Assembly (NCBI RefSeq): GCF_002531725.1
Contig: NZ_NWSQ01000041.1
Span: 1-38,384 of the forward strand
Reading direction: 5' to 3'
Source of the DNA: Rhizobium sp. L43
Lineage (GTDB): Bacteria; Pseudomonadota; Alphaproteobacteria; Rhizobiales; Rhizobiaceae
DNA: 38,384 bases
Every line of letters begins with the position of its first letter. Positions within the stretch are counted from its first letter, which is position 1. A program made the position numbers and the translations under genes. Positions 7,645-15,382 of this stretch are shown here, in pieces. Under the pieces are notes generated by a model. That model was not told where the DNA came from, did not search any database, and saw nothing but the letters and a program-made list of their open reading frames with translations.

Positions 7645-7820
7645 TGATGAAGTTTAGGGTGAGAATTGGACACCGCTAGTTATTCGCAGGATTGCTCGGC
7701 AAACGAACCAGACGGGGTGGCGCTCGACGAAACAATCGGCTTTTCTACCTGACCATCCCTCTGGCAAAATTGTCATCTTCGTGCTACATATTGGGCTTAT
7801 CTGCAGTGCGAAGGTGACAA

Positions 7821-8156
7821 ATGCCTACACCTCATAACCCTCCGGCCGCTGTGCGGCGCGCGCTGCGCAAACTGGGCGCAGACATCCACGACGCACGTCG
7901 ACGTCGCCGCCTGCCTATGGCGGTAGTAGCCGAACGTGCCTTCACCTCACGCTCAACGCTTCAAAAGATCGAGGCCGGCGACACCAATGTCAGCATCGGC
8001 ATCTATGCAGGCGTCCTCCAGGCACTCGGCCTGCTAGTTGGGCTGAGCCAAGTCGCCGACATCAGTAACGACAGCGTCGGCCAATCTTTGGCCAGTGCGG
8101 AGTTGCCCAAGCACGCTCACCCAAAGCGATCGCCGGGATCGTCACGCGATGGCTGA
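7821..8156 (+). CDS. hipB: HipB-like antitoxin / XRE-type repressor
   Basis: This 111-residue DNA-binding protein has a helix-turn-helix of the Cro/XRE type in residues ~15-70. It contains RRRRRLPMAVVAERAFTSRS and LQKIEAGDTNVSIGIYAGVL, where the second helix contacts DNA. It lies directly before hipA and overlaps it by 8 bases, the standard layout of a hipBA toxin-antitoxin operon. In such pairs the HipB protein binds HipA and represses the shared promoter. The C-terminal ~25 residues look unstructured, as in other HipB proteins, where the tail is a degradation signal. Confidence 0.85.
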   Translation: MPTPHNPPAAVRRALRKLGADIHDARRRRRLPMAVVAERAFTSRSTLQKIEAGDTNVSIGIYAGVLQALGLLVGLSQVADISNDSVGQSLASAELPKHAHPKRSPGSSRDG

Positions 8157-9396
8157 TTTTGAAGTTCATCTCGACCTTCACGGTCACACCCGTCCGATCG
8201 GACTGGCGCGAAGCAATCGCGTCCGTGGTGCCGAAACGATCGTGTTTGAGTATGACCGTGCCTGGCTAGAGGACCCCGGCCGCTTCTCGCTGGAGCCCGC
8301 TCTAGCTCTGAGCCGGGGAGCGTTCGCCCCACCCGCCGGCCTCGCAAACTTTGGCTCTATTGGTGACTCAGCACCCGATACGTGGGGCCGACGCCTCATG
8401 CAACGCTCGGAAAGGCGCATGGCTGAGCGCGATGGCCGGGCCGTTCGTACGCTGGCCGAAAGCGACTATCTGCTTGGGGTCGCCGACGAGACACGGCTCG
8501 GCGCCCTCCGGTTCCGCCGGGTTGGCGACGAGGAATTCCAGGCGCCGATCCGTGCCGGCGTTCCCGCCCTCATCGAGCTCGGCCGCCTACTGCAGATCAC
8601 CGAACGTATTCTGCGCGATGAGGAAACCGACGAAGACGTCCAACTTATCTTCGCGCCTGGCTCCTCGCTTGGTGGAGCGCGTCCGAAGGCTTCTGTTATC
8701 GATCAACATGGCCATCTCTCGATCGCCAAGTTTCCTAAGGAAACCGACGACTACAGCATGGAGACATGGGAAGAGGTCGCTCTGCAACTGGCTGAACAAG
8801 CCGGCATTGTCACGCCCCTCCACGAGCTCATCGACGTCGCCGGCAAGAAGGTCATGCTCTCGCGTCGCTTCGACCGTGATGGTGCTGTCCGGATCCCCTT
8901 CCTGTCCGCGATGGCGATGATGGGCGCAAAGGACGGCGAGCGTGGAAGCTATCCGGAGATCGTAGACGCCTTGGCCGAACACGGCGCGCAGGGAAAGACC
9001 GATGCGCACGCGCTTTATCGCCGCGTCGCCTTCAATGTGCTGATTTCCAACGTCGATGACCACCTGAGAAATCACGGCTTTCTGTGGCTCGGCAAAGCCG
9101 GCTGGTCGTTGTCCCCTGCCTATGACCTCAATCCAGTGCCTACTGACGTCAGGGCGCGCGTCCTGACGACCAACATAGATCTTGATGAGGGCACCTGCTC
9201 CCTTGATCTGCTGGAAGAAACTGCCGGGTTCTTCGCGCTCACGCTCGCCCAGGCTCGCGCGATCATTAAGGAAGTCGCGACCTCCACAGCAAGGTGGCGC
9301 GAGACCGCAAAGGCGGTCGGTGCGCAGTCAGCCGAGATCAACCGTATGGCTAGTGCGTTCGAGCACGATGATTTGCAGCGAGCGCTAACTCTATGA
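8149..9396 (+). CDS. hipA: HipA-like serine/threonine kinase toxin
   Basis: This 415-residue protein belongs to the HipA kinase family; E. coli HipA phosphorylates glutamyl-tRNA synthetase and causes growth arrest. An N-terminal subdomain (residues ~1-100) is followed by the kinase core. Visible motifs are the SSLGGARPKA loop, the LSIAKFP strand with the ATP-binding Lys, the catalytic loop SNVDDHLRNHGFLW and the metal-binding YDLNP. All are intact and the length is normal, so it is probably active. I chose ATG 8149 because it overlaps the end of hipB by 8 bases and begins the conserved FEVHLDLHG strand. Its substrate here is unknown. Confidence 0.9.
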   Translation: MADFEVHLDLHGHTRPIGLARSNRVRGAETIVFEYDRAWLEDPGRFSLEPALALSRGAFAPPAGLANFGSIGDSAPDTWGRRLMQRSERRMAERDGRAVRTLAESDYLLGVADETRLGALRFRRVGDEEFQAPIRAGVPALIELGRLLQITERILRDEETDEDVQLIFAPGSSLGGARPKASVIDQHGHLSIAKFPKETDDYSMETWEEVALQLAEQAGIVTPLHELIDVAGKKVMLSRRFDRDGAVRIPFLSAMAMMGAKDGERGSYPEIVDALAEHGAQGKTDAHALYRRVAFNVLISNVDDHLRNHGFLWLGKAGWSLSPAYDLNPVPTDVRARVLTTNIDLDEGTCSLDLLEETAGFFALTLAQARAIIKEVATSTARWRETAKAVGAQSAEINRMASAFEHDDLQRALTL

Positions 9397-9592
9397 AGAG
9401 AGCCTTACTCCAAAGTTTCGACCCGCCCTCGGCCAGCCCGATCACTGAACCAAATTGCGGCATCGTTGCGTTGCAAAGATCGGGTGTCCGATAGTAACCT
9501 TCCGATGGTGCCTCAGTCAGCGTCTGAACCAGCGAGCGGTGGTCGCGAGCCCCTGACGCATCCGCCTTTTGGTCCTCTTTATTGTTGCCTTT

Positions 9593-10234
9593 TCATTGTA
9601 GAGAGCCCAGGTGCGGCCTCTCAGTCACGGACCGCCAAGGCGCGGTCGCGGCCAGCCACTGTCGTGTGCGGGCTTCGGGATCGGGGTTGCGGGTGATATC
9701 GGTGACCACGGCAGCGGTATCGGCGCCGTTTTCCAGTACCAGCGGCGCGCGCTCGGCGGTGATCCCGCCGATGGCAACGAGCGGCATCGGCCCGACACGC
9801 CGCCGCCAGTTCGCAATGCGTTCGACGCCTTGTGGCGTCCATCTCATCTCTTTGAGCACCGTGGGCCAGACCGGTCCGAATGCCACGTAATCCGGACGGG
9901 CGGCCAGCGCCGTCTCTAGTTCCGCCATGTCGTGCGTGGAAAGGCCGAGCTTCAGGCCGGCGCGGCCGATTGCAGCCAGATCGGCTGCCGCCAGATCCTC
10001 CTGCCCGAGATGGATGAAATCGCATCCCTCATCGATCGCGAGCTTCCAGTAATCGTTGACGATCAATCGGCAGTCCGCTGCCGCGCAGGCGGCTTTCGCA
10101 CGCCGGATCTCCTCGCGAAGCACCGGCTCTGGCTGGTCCTTGATGCGCAGCTGGACGAGTTTGACGCCGAGCGGCACGAGACGCTCGACCCAGTTGGCGC
10201 TGTCGACGATGAGATAGAAGGGATCGAGCTTCAT
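9593..10234 (-). CDS. thiE: Thiamine-phosphate synthase
   Basis: This 213-residue TIM-barrel enzyme joins hydroxymethylpyrimidine pyrophosphate and thiazole phosphate to form thiamine phosphate. Family motifs are VKLVQLRIKD near the N-terminus, CRLIVNDYWKLA, DFIHLGQEDL, LGLSTHD, YVAFGPVWPT and PLVAIGGITAERAP. These cover the diphosphate- and pyrimidine-binding loops. It is the last gene of the thi cluster and its start overlaps the thiG stop by four bases, indicating coupled translation. Length is normal and no defects are visible. The tail (about 15 residues after the last barrel element) is variable in the family. Confidence 0.93.
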   Translation of the reverse strand: MKLDPFYLIVDSANWVERLVPLGVKLVQLRIKDQPEPVLREEIRRAKAACAAADCRLIVNDYWKLAIDEGCDFIHLGQEDLAAADLAAIGRAGLKLGLSTHDMAELETALAARPDYVAFGPVWPTVLKEMRWTPQGVERIANWRRRVGPMPLVAIGGITAERAPLVLENGADTAAVVTDITRNPDPEARTRQWLAATAPWRSVTERPHLGSLQ

Positions 10235-11004
10235 GAAAAGACGGCCTTTCCGATGACGGGAGTGGAAGGAACGGCCATGTCGCGCGGCTCCAGCGGCACG
10301 GCGCCATGCGCGATGCGGCCGGCATTGATGGCAAACGCGAAGGCCTCGGCCATGGCGGCGGGATCACCCGCGCCGGCAACGGCGGTGTTCAGAAGAACGG
10401 CATCATAGCCGTATTCCATGACGGCGGCGGCATGAGATGGGCGGCCGATGCCGGCATCAACGATGAGCGGCACATCCGGAAAATGTGCTCGGAATGCCCG
10501 CAGCGCCATCGGGTTCACCGCTCCCATGGCAGAGCCGATCGGCGCGCACCAAGGCATCAGGACGCGGCAGCCGGCGTCCAGCAGCCTTTCGGCGACGACA
10601 AGATCGTCGGTCGTATAGGGGAAGACGTGAAAGCCCTCGCCGGTCAGGATGCGTGCCGCCTCGACGAGGCCGAAAACATCGGGCTGCAGCGTATCGTGAT
10701 GGCCGATCACTTCGAGCTTGATCCAGTCGGTGCGGAAAACATCGCGCGCCATCTTCGCCGTCAGCACAGCCTCCTGCACGCTGTGGCATCCGGCCGTGTT
10801 GGGAAGCACGCGCACATCAAGCTCGCGGATCAGCTCAAAGAAGGCGCCGCCCGCCTTGCCGCCGACGGCCTCGCGCCGAAGCGAAACAGTTACAATTTCG
10901 GTCTTCGATCGTCTCACTGCTTCCGCAAGCACGGCCGGAGACGGGTAGCGGGCGGTGCCAAGCAGCAGCCGGGAATGGACCTCGACGCTGTAAAGTTTCA
11001 GCAT
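10231..11004 (-). CDS. thiG: Thiazole synthase
   Basis: This 257-residue enzyme forms the thiazole ring of thiamine from deoxyxylulose phosphate, dehydroglycine (from the ThiO reaction) and sulfur carried by ThiS. The Lys that makes the Schiff base lies in DWIKLEVIGHH; other family stretches are LLGTARYPSP, VRVLPNTAGCHS, MPWCAPIGSAMG and VDAGIGRPSHAA. I start it at ATG 11004, preceded by AGGAGG on the minus strand, two bases after thiS. It overlaps thiE by four bases. It appears intact. Confidence 0.94.
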   Translation of the reverse strand: MLKLYSVEVHSRLLLGTARYPSPAVLAEAVRRSKTEIVTVSLRREAVGGKAGGAFFELIRELDVRVLPNTAGCHSVQEAVLTAKMARDVFRTDWIKLEVIGHHDTLQPDVFGLVEAARILTGEGFHVFPYTTDDLVVAERLLDAGCRVLMPWCAPIGSAMGAVNPMALRAFRAHFPDVPLIVDAGIGRPSHAAAVMEYGYDAVLLNTAVAGAGDPAAMAEAFAFAINAGRIAHGAVPLEPRDMAVPSTPVIGKAVFS

Positions 11005-11005
11005 C

Positions 11006-11203
11006 TTAGCCTCCTTGCATCGGTGAGAGAATTTCAATGCGGTCGCGCTCGCCAAGCATGAAATCGACGCGATCCTCGCGGTGTACCAGTTCGCCGTTCA
11101 CCGCGGTTGCGAGCCACCCGCCTTCGTAGTCCAGAGCGAGAAGCAGATCTGCGAGCGTCGCGGCCGCGACCTGTTGTTCCTCGCCATTGATGATGAAGGT
11201 CAT
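11006..11203 (-). CDS. thiS: Sulfur-carrier protein ThiS
   Basis: This 65-residue ubiquitin-like protein ends in the required Gly-Gly (ILSPMQGG), which is adenylated and converted to a thiocarboxylate that gives sulfur to ThiG. The N-terminal MTFIINGEEQQV strand and the GELVHREDRVDFML turn are typical. It overlaps thiO by four bases and directly precedes thiG. Confidence 0.93.
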   Translation of the reverse strand: MTFIINGEEQQVAAATLADLLLALDYEGGWLATAVNGELVHREDRVDFMLGERDRIEILSPMQGG

Positions 11204-12186
11204 GGCGCCCTCCTTTCCGTTTGTTCTGTTAGAAGAAGCCGCGCCACCTCTCCGGCCATGGCCGGCGCCAGCAAAAAGCCATGGCGATAGAGGCCGTTGA
11301 CATGGAGGGTGTGTTTCTCCTGCGTCACGCGCGGTAGATTATCGGGATAAGCGGGCCGCACGCCTGCGCCTGTTTCCGTGACGCGTGCCTCGCCGAAGGC
11401 GGGATGCATCGCATAGGCAGCATTCAGCAACTCCATCAGCGAACGCGCGGTAATCGGCCCCGCATCGTCACTTTCGATCATCGTCGCACCGACCATGAAG
11501 CAGTTCTTTTCGCGCGGCACGATATAGATCGGGTGGCGCGGATGCAGCAGGCGGACGGGGCGAGAAAGGCTGACCTCGCGCGTTTCGACGCAGAGCATCT
11601 CGCCTCGAACACCACGCAATTCGGGCAGTTGGCCAATCTGGGCGGCACCGGTGCAGTCGATCACCCGGTCATAATGGGCAACGTTCGCATTGCCCGTGAC
11701 GCCGAACACGAGAAGCACGCGGGCGTTCTCCAGTCCTGCCGCAAGTCCCGAGAGCGCCTGCCGTGGATCGAGGTGCGCTTCCTGCCGGAAGAACAACGCC
11801 CTGCGGAAGCGGCCGGCGAGATCAGGCTCCAGAGCTGCGATCGCCGCCTCGTCCAGCCATTCCCATCCGCTTGTGCGGCGGGAAAAGCGGTCCAGCTCGG
11901 CGGTATCTCGCCCACCCGCGACCACCAGCGTTCCTCGGCGTTTGACGTGGCCGGGCAATGCTGCCTCCCACCAATCGGCGGCATTACGACCGAGCGTCAG
12001 CACCGGTTCCTCCGCACTTTCCCGTTCGCACCACGGGGCGAGCATGCCGCCGGCAAGGCCGGAGGCGCCGCCCCCGACCTTGTCGGCCAGCTCCGTAAGG
12101 GTGACGCGGAAGCCTTGGCGATAAAGCTGCCAGGCCACGGTGAGGCCGGCAACGCCGGCCCCCTTGACAAGAACGCGCATGGTCAT
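11200..12186 (-). CDS. thiO: Glycine oxidase ThiO
   Basis: This 328-residue FAD enzyme oxidises glycine to the imine used by ThiG. The dinucleotide fold begins at once with VKGAGVAGLTVAWQL, followed by GGGASGLAGGMLAPWCE. Near the C-terminus is RHGFLLAPAMAGEVARL, the family's final FAD-contact region. Its ATG overlaps the stop codon of the broken thiC (ATGA), so it would be translated by reinitiation from that relic. The gene looks complete. A start two codons later (ATG 12180) is also possible. Confidence 0.9.
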   Translation of the reverse strand: MTMRVLVKGAGVAGLTVAWQLYRQGFRVTLTELADKVGGGASGLAGGMLAPWCERESAEEPVLTLGRNAADWWEAALPGHVKRRGTLVVAGGRDTAELDRFSRRTSGWEWLDEAAIAALEPDLAGRFRRALFFRQEAHLDPRQALSGLAAGLENARVLLVFGVTGNANVAHYDRVIDCTGAAQIGQLPELRGVRGEMLCVETREVSLSRPVRLLHPRHPIYIVPREKNCFMVGATMIESDDAGPITARSLMELLNAAYAMHPAFGEARVTETGAGVRPAYPDNLPRVTQEKHTLHVNGLYRHGFLLAPAMAGEVARLLLTEQTERRAP

Positions 12187-12557
12187 CCTCCAATCGGTAT
12201 TTTAGCGGCCTCTACGACCGACATGTAAAGTTCGCCGCCCTGTCGGTATTTCGCCGCCATCGCGTCCAGCCCCTCCTTCTGCGCCTCGGCGCGGATGTTG
12301 TGCGATATGCGCATCGAGCAGAAATGCGCCACCTTGTGCGCTTCCTTCGGCAAGGTCTCGTCACGGTAGCTGCGGGCGGTGTCGGGATGGGAGGAATCAT
12401 AGACGACGAAAGGCGGCTCGCCGGCGGTCGGATGGACGCTGATTCCGCGCATCGGCACGCGGACATGACTGTGGATAACTCCCGGTATGGATCTTCCGCG
12501 ACACTGGCAGCGGGCCGGTGGTGACGGTTGGGGTGAAGTTTTTTGCGGCAATGTCAT
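12183..12557 (-). pseudogene. thiC: thiC relic with large internal deletion
   Basis: ThiC makes the hydroxymethylpyrimidine half of thiamine and is normally about 600 residues; about 120 codons remain. The N-terminal part shows FTPTVTTGPLPVSRKIHTG in one frame and RVPMRGISVHPTAGEPP in another. One base appears to be missing just after the ATG (ATGACATT, where ATGAACATT would give M-N-I). The text then jumps from VYDSS to the C-terminal DTARSYRDETLPKEAHKVAHF. The iron-sulfur motif CSMCGPKFC is also gone: only FCSM remains before RISHNIRAEAQ, as if 24 bases were lost between two FCSM-coding repeats. No active enzyme is possible. The stop codon still overlaps thiO. Confidence 0.9.
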
Positions 12558-12564
12558 AGTTTGA

Positions 12565-12589
12565 GGCTCCAAATTGAAAGTTGGAGACC
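12565..12589 (-). promoter_or_regulatory. Hairpin covering the thiC ribosome site
   Basis: On the minus strand, GGTCTCCAA and TTGGAGCC can pair around a short loop. The right arm contains GGAG, the likely ribosome site of the thiC relic. Such a hairpin can hide the site when the upstream riboswitch is bound to thiamine pyrophosphate. Translation control of this kind is known for rhizobial thiC leaders. Confidence 0.5.
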
Positions 12590-12657
12590 CAGTCAGCCGG
12601 AATGATGAAAAGACGCCGGCATGGATTCCACGCGTGAATCCGAAGCCTTGGAGCGCT

Positions 12658-12770
12658 TGCACCGTCCCTACGCCAGTATGAACTGGATCAGGTTCAACGG
12701 GTCACTGCGCCACAACAAGCAACACCTTATTGTTCAGCAGTATCTCAGCCCCTTGCCGGGCCCCCCTGGT
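12658..12770 (-). ncRNA. TPP riboswitch (thi box)
   Basis: The minus strand contains GGGGCTGAGATACTGC and then ACCCGTTGAACCTGATC, CAGTTCATACTGGCGTAGGGA. These are the two conserved halves of the thiamine pyrophosphate aptamer, with the P1-closing GGGGGG/CCC region outside. It lies about 100 bases upstream of the thiC start and should switch the thi genes off when thiamine pyrophosphate is plentiful. All key bases seem present although thiC is destroyed, so thiO-thiS-thiG-thiE are probably still controlled by it. A TTGACG -35-like sequence lies further upstream (about 12840), but I cannot assign a clear -10. Confidence 0.93.
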
Positions 12771-13377
12771 GAATGCCGCCATGAAAGACCGGAGCTGCCC
12801 TTCTGTCAAGCAAGGCCTAATGCATATTTTTCTTGCTCGTCAAGCATGACGGCTTCCCGTCTAAAATCGCCGTTGAAACCGGAAGTCTCCGTGCCTCCGC
12901 TAATTGCATTTCACAAGCGCGATATGCGCGCCGCAATAGGAACCTAACTGGCGGATATTCGCCACCTCCACCGAGGCGAGAAATGCCGGGCCCGCCCGTT
13001 CCTTAAGACAGGTTCCTTCGGCCCGCGAAGGTGCTTAGCTTTGTCGATTGCGCAGGCTCTCAGTGCGCGAGCGCTTCCGCCACCCGAATCCCACCGGCTG
13101 GATCCGAATCGACCCCACAAGCAGCGCGATCACGCCGTCCCCGACGATCCATTATGCGATCTTCGTCCAAAACGTGAGCTCCATAGCAACAAGCCGGAGC
13201 GCTGGCCTCGAAATCGCGCCGTGCCACGACGTAGGAACGTCCTGAGCGGAAGCGGATGTCGACTGTCCTCTAGAGCCAATATCGGTTTCTCGGGGGAAGC
13301 TTCATGCGGTCGAGGCCTCATTTTTTTGGATATGGTACGCGCGTTGTACTATCGTGGCGGGAAATCCGGAGAGGGGC
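12771..13377. other. Region without a recognisable gene
   Basis: About 0.6 kb upstream of the thi riboswitch holds its promoter region at the left and otherwise only short frames on both strands. None has a family motif or a convincing ribosome site. Confidence 0.4.
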
Positions 13378-13776
13378 ATGCAATATGGCCAAAGGTTGGT
13401 GCTGTGAGCAGCACCTCGGCTGATCATCGGGGCTGCCGCAGTAGGCGCTTCGGGCGGTATAGCCATTGCAGACTTCGAAATTCCTGAACTGCTAATCGCC
13501 GCGCTGTTTGAGGGCGTTATCATTGGCATGGCCGTTGAGCAGTTCCTAGCTACGATGAGCAAACAGGCTTGGCGGGAGAAAAACAGATGGCGCTCGGAGG
13601 AAACGCGCTGGAATGAGCGTGCCGTACTCGGACCCTGGCTTAAGACACCAGCTGCGGAGCCATTACGGCCGGTCGACGCCGCGGATCAACTCCGTATCGT
13701 GATGCGCTCGAAGTTCACCATCCAGCCATTGCTGAACAAGAGGGGAGCCCGGGTAGGTTTCGCATTCGTAACGTGA
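13378..13776 (+). pseudogene. Interrupted hypothetical membrane-anchored protein
   Basis: The frame from ATG 13378 meets a TGA at 13405-13407 and then stays open to 13776. It contains a hydrophobic stretch (IAALFEGVIIGMAVEQFL) and a hydrophilic tail with QLRIVMRSKF and QPLLNK. The tail faintly recalls the start of DUF2726-type proteins (a weak inference). The internal stop and the lack of a good start downstream suggest a broken gene. An alternative is a short protein starting at ATG 13528. Confidence 0.3.
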
Positions 13777-13899
13777 GCACTAATTTCAAGCTGAGGCTGA
13801 ACATCAATGATCAAGCGATGACGCGGAACGTTGCATCAGGACAGTGGTTACGCTGGTTCGCTGCCAAGGCGGTTGGTTCATCTGCTGGTTCTTAGCTCT

Positions 13900-14313
13900 C
13901 TACCGGTCGACTTTCTCCGCTGCTTCAAGCGAAAATTCGGCGCGCAATACCGCCTTCTGTGCTCGCGAAAAATCGGCGGCGGCTTGTTCTGCCCGCTCTT
14001 GCGCGGCGCACCGGGCGTCTTTGCGCTGCGCAAGCGATCGGCCGGCATCGGCTTCATGGCTGCGCAATACGGATTGTCGCATCAACGCGTCCTGAAGCTT
14101 GGCGGCGGAGATAACGCCGCTCTTGCGCAATTCGTCGACGATAGGATTGCCTGCGGCCCGGCTTGCTGCCATGTCGAGCGCTTCGGAGGCTTTCGCTTCC
14201 CGCTCCCGCGCGTTTTCGGCGTCCGCCCGCGCCTCGGAGAGGCTGCGGGAAAGATTGTCCGCCCGCAGGCTGCGGATCTCCAGTAACTGCCTGAGAGACT
14301 TCAGCGCCTTCAT
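13900..14313 (-). CDS. sctO: T3SS central-stalk protein, SctO (YscO/FliJ) type
   Basis: This 137-residue protein is almost entirely charged helix (RADNLSRSLSEARADAENAR onward) and should form a two-stranded coiled coil. In other systems SctO inserts such a hairpin into the SctN ATPase ring and the SctV ring to couple ATP use to export. Sequence conservation in this family is low. The assignment rests on length, predicted coiled coil and the position nine bases downstream of rhcC1 in a T3SS locus. Confidence 0.6.
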   Translation of the reverse strand: MKALKSLRQLLEIRSLRADNLSRSLSEARADAENAREREAKASEALDMAASRAAGNPIVDELRKSGVISAAKLQDALMRQSVLRSHEADAGRSLAQRKDARCAAQERAEQAAADFSRAQKAVLRAEFSLEAAEKVDR

Positions 14314-14322
14314 ATCAGCCGC

Positions 14323-14871
14323 TCAGGCACCGTTGTTCGTCGTCAGGATTTCCAGCTGGCCGCCCTTGATGACCTTGATGCTGTCGGCTTCCTGCCGGCT
14401 CAGCACGTCTTCGACGGCCTTGGTGAAGACGGAGGGGCCGCGCACCAGCACCAAGCCGCTGGCGGGATCTTCACGCAGTGCATCGTCCGGCAGTAGCGGG
14501 AACAGCGCGCGAATGGCGTTTTGCTCGGTCTTCCAGCTGCGGTCGCCGCGATCGAGGACAACGGTGGAGACCTCCTGCTTAGGCGCGATGATGATGCGGC
14601 TGCCGTCATAGGCGACGAAGAGATTGCTGGCATCGCCAAGCTTGACGAAGGCCTTGGCTCCGCTTTCTCGGACGGACCAGTGCTCGACCTTGCCGCTCAG
14701 CGTCCCGACTGTCGTGACCGGGATGCCAGACATGAAGGACAGCGTCTGGACGACATCGCCAAGCGGCAGGGAGACGACATCCAGGCGCACCTCCCGCTCG
14801 CCGGCGCCGGCTGATGGAGGAAAGGAGACCAGCAGTCCGATAGCGGCCATGTAAACAAAACGCGCAAACAT
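14323..14871 (-). CDS. rhcC1: RhcC1: N-terminal part of the T3SS secretin
   Basis: This 182-residue protein has a signal peptide (MFARFVYMAAIGLLVSFPPSAGAG) and one or two periplasmic ring domains of the SctC secretin (VVSLPLGDVVQTLSFMSGIPVT and LVLVRGPSVFTKAVEDVL). In rhizobia the secretin is split: RhcC1 is this short N-terminal part and RhcC2 the outer-membrane barrel. The barrel is not encoded anywhere in the window. It starts divergently from the small plus-strand gene at 15127 and precedes sctO by nine bases. Confidence 0.78.
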   Translation of the reverse strand: MFARFVYMAAIGLLVSFPPSAGAGEREVRLDVVSLPLGDVVQTLSFMSGIPVTTVGTLSGKVEHWSVRESGAKAFVKLGDASNLFVAYDGSRIIIAPKQEVSTVVLDRGDRSWKTEQNAIRALFPLLPDDALREDPASGLVLVRGPSVFTKAVEDVLSRQEADSIKVIKGGQLEILTTNNGA

Positions 14872-15126
14872 CTGAGTTTACCTCACGATCCGGATGCCGC
14901 CCGACAACTAATGAACGAAGGAAATCAGGGGGCTGCGAAATCCAGTCTGTTAATAATTATCTGATCTACTGTTGCAGATCATCGGTCCGCTGGGAACAGG
15001 ACGGATATCCATTTCGCGCAATTGTTGTACATATCGCGAATTAATAACTTTTTAACATAAGCTGTTGAATTCGATCCGGAATTCTGCAAGATTTTGGCCG
15101 CCAAAACCATGCAAGGAGTTCAAGAC
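14872..15126. promoter_or_regulatory. Divergent promoter region of the T3SS locus
   Basis: This AT-rich gap lies between rhcC1 (minus) and the 55-residue gene (plus). It contains two dyads: TGATCT-N8-AGATCA at 14962-14981 and TTCGCG-N16-CGCGAA at 15013-15040. Either could be an operator. I see no clear HrpL-type or tts box. Confidence 0.4.
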
Positions 15127-15294
15127 ATGGCTACCAGCACTAGTACTTCGACACTCGATGCGGGTATCGGCTCGGCGATTTCCGCCTTCAAGTCGGCCCA
15201 GAACGAAGCGACCGCGCAGAGCCTGCAGGTTGCAACTGAAATCACCAAGATCAACGGCGTCGCAAACGCCATCAAGAAGATCGGCCCAGGCTGA
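15127..15294 (+). CDS. Small secreted-type protein, candidate T3SS needle/pilus subunit
   Basis: This 55-residue protein starts at ATG 15127 behind AAGGAG. An N-terminal Ser/Thr-rich stretch (MATSTSTSTLD) precedes one amphipathic, Ala-rich helical region (SAISAFKSAQNEATAQSLQV) and ends in TKINGVANAIKKIGPG. It has no signal peptide, no Cys and no aromatic residue other than one Phe. Size and composition fit T3SS needle or pilus subunits (SctF, HrpA, NopA), and it precedes sctD and sctV. The call is an inference from size, composition and place, not from a recognised family motif. Confidence 0.5.
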   Translation: MATSTSTSTLDAGIGSAISAFKSAQNEATAQSLQVATEITKINGVANAIKKIGPG

Positions 15295-15382
15295 TTGAAA
15301 CAATGGCGCGACGGGTTCGCCCGTCTCGCTTCCCCGCTCTCGAAGACAATAAAAGCCGCTCGACGGACGGTTCGGGAACAAG

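Noticed and set aside
12621..12947. Plus-strand open frame over the riboswitch
   Set aside because: The conserved thi-box bases on the minus strand explain this region.
13041..13487. Plus-strand open frame of 148 codons
   Set aside because: Low-complexity Arg/Pro/Ser composition, no ribosome site, and conflict with the interrupted frame from 13378.
14985..15010. GGAAC sequence upstream of the pilin-like gene as an Hrp box
   Set aside because: No CCAC half at the required distance.
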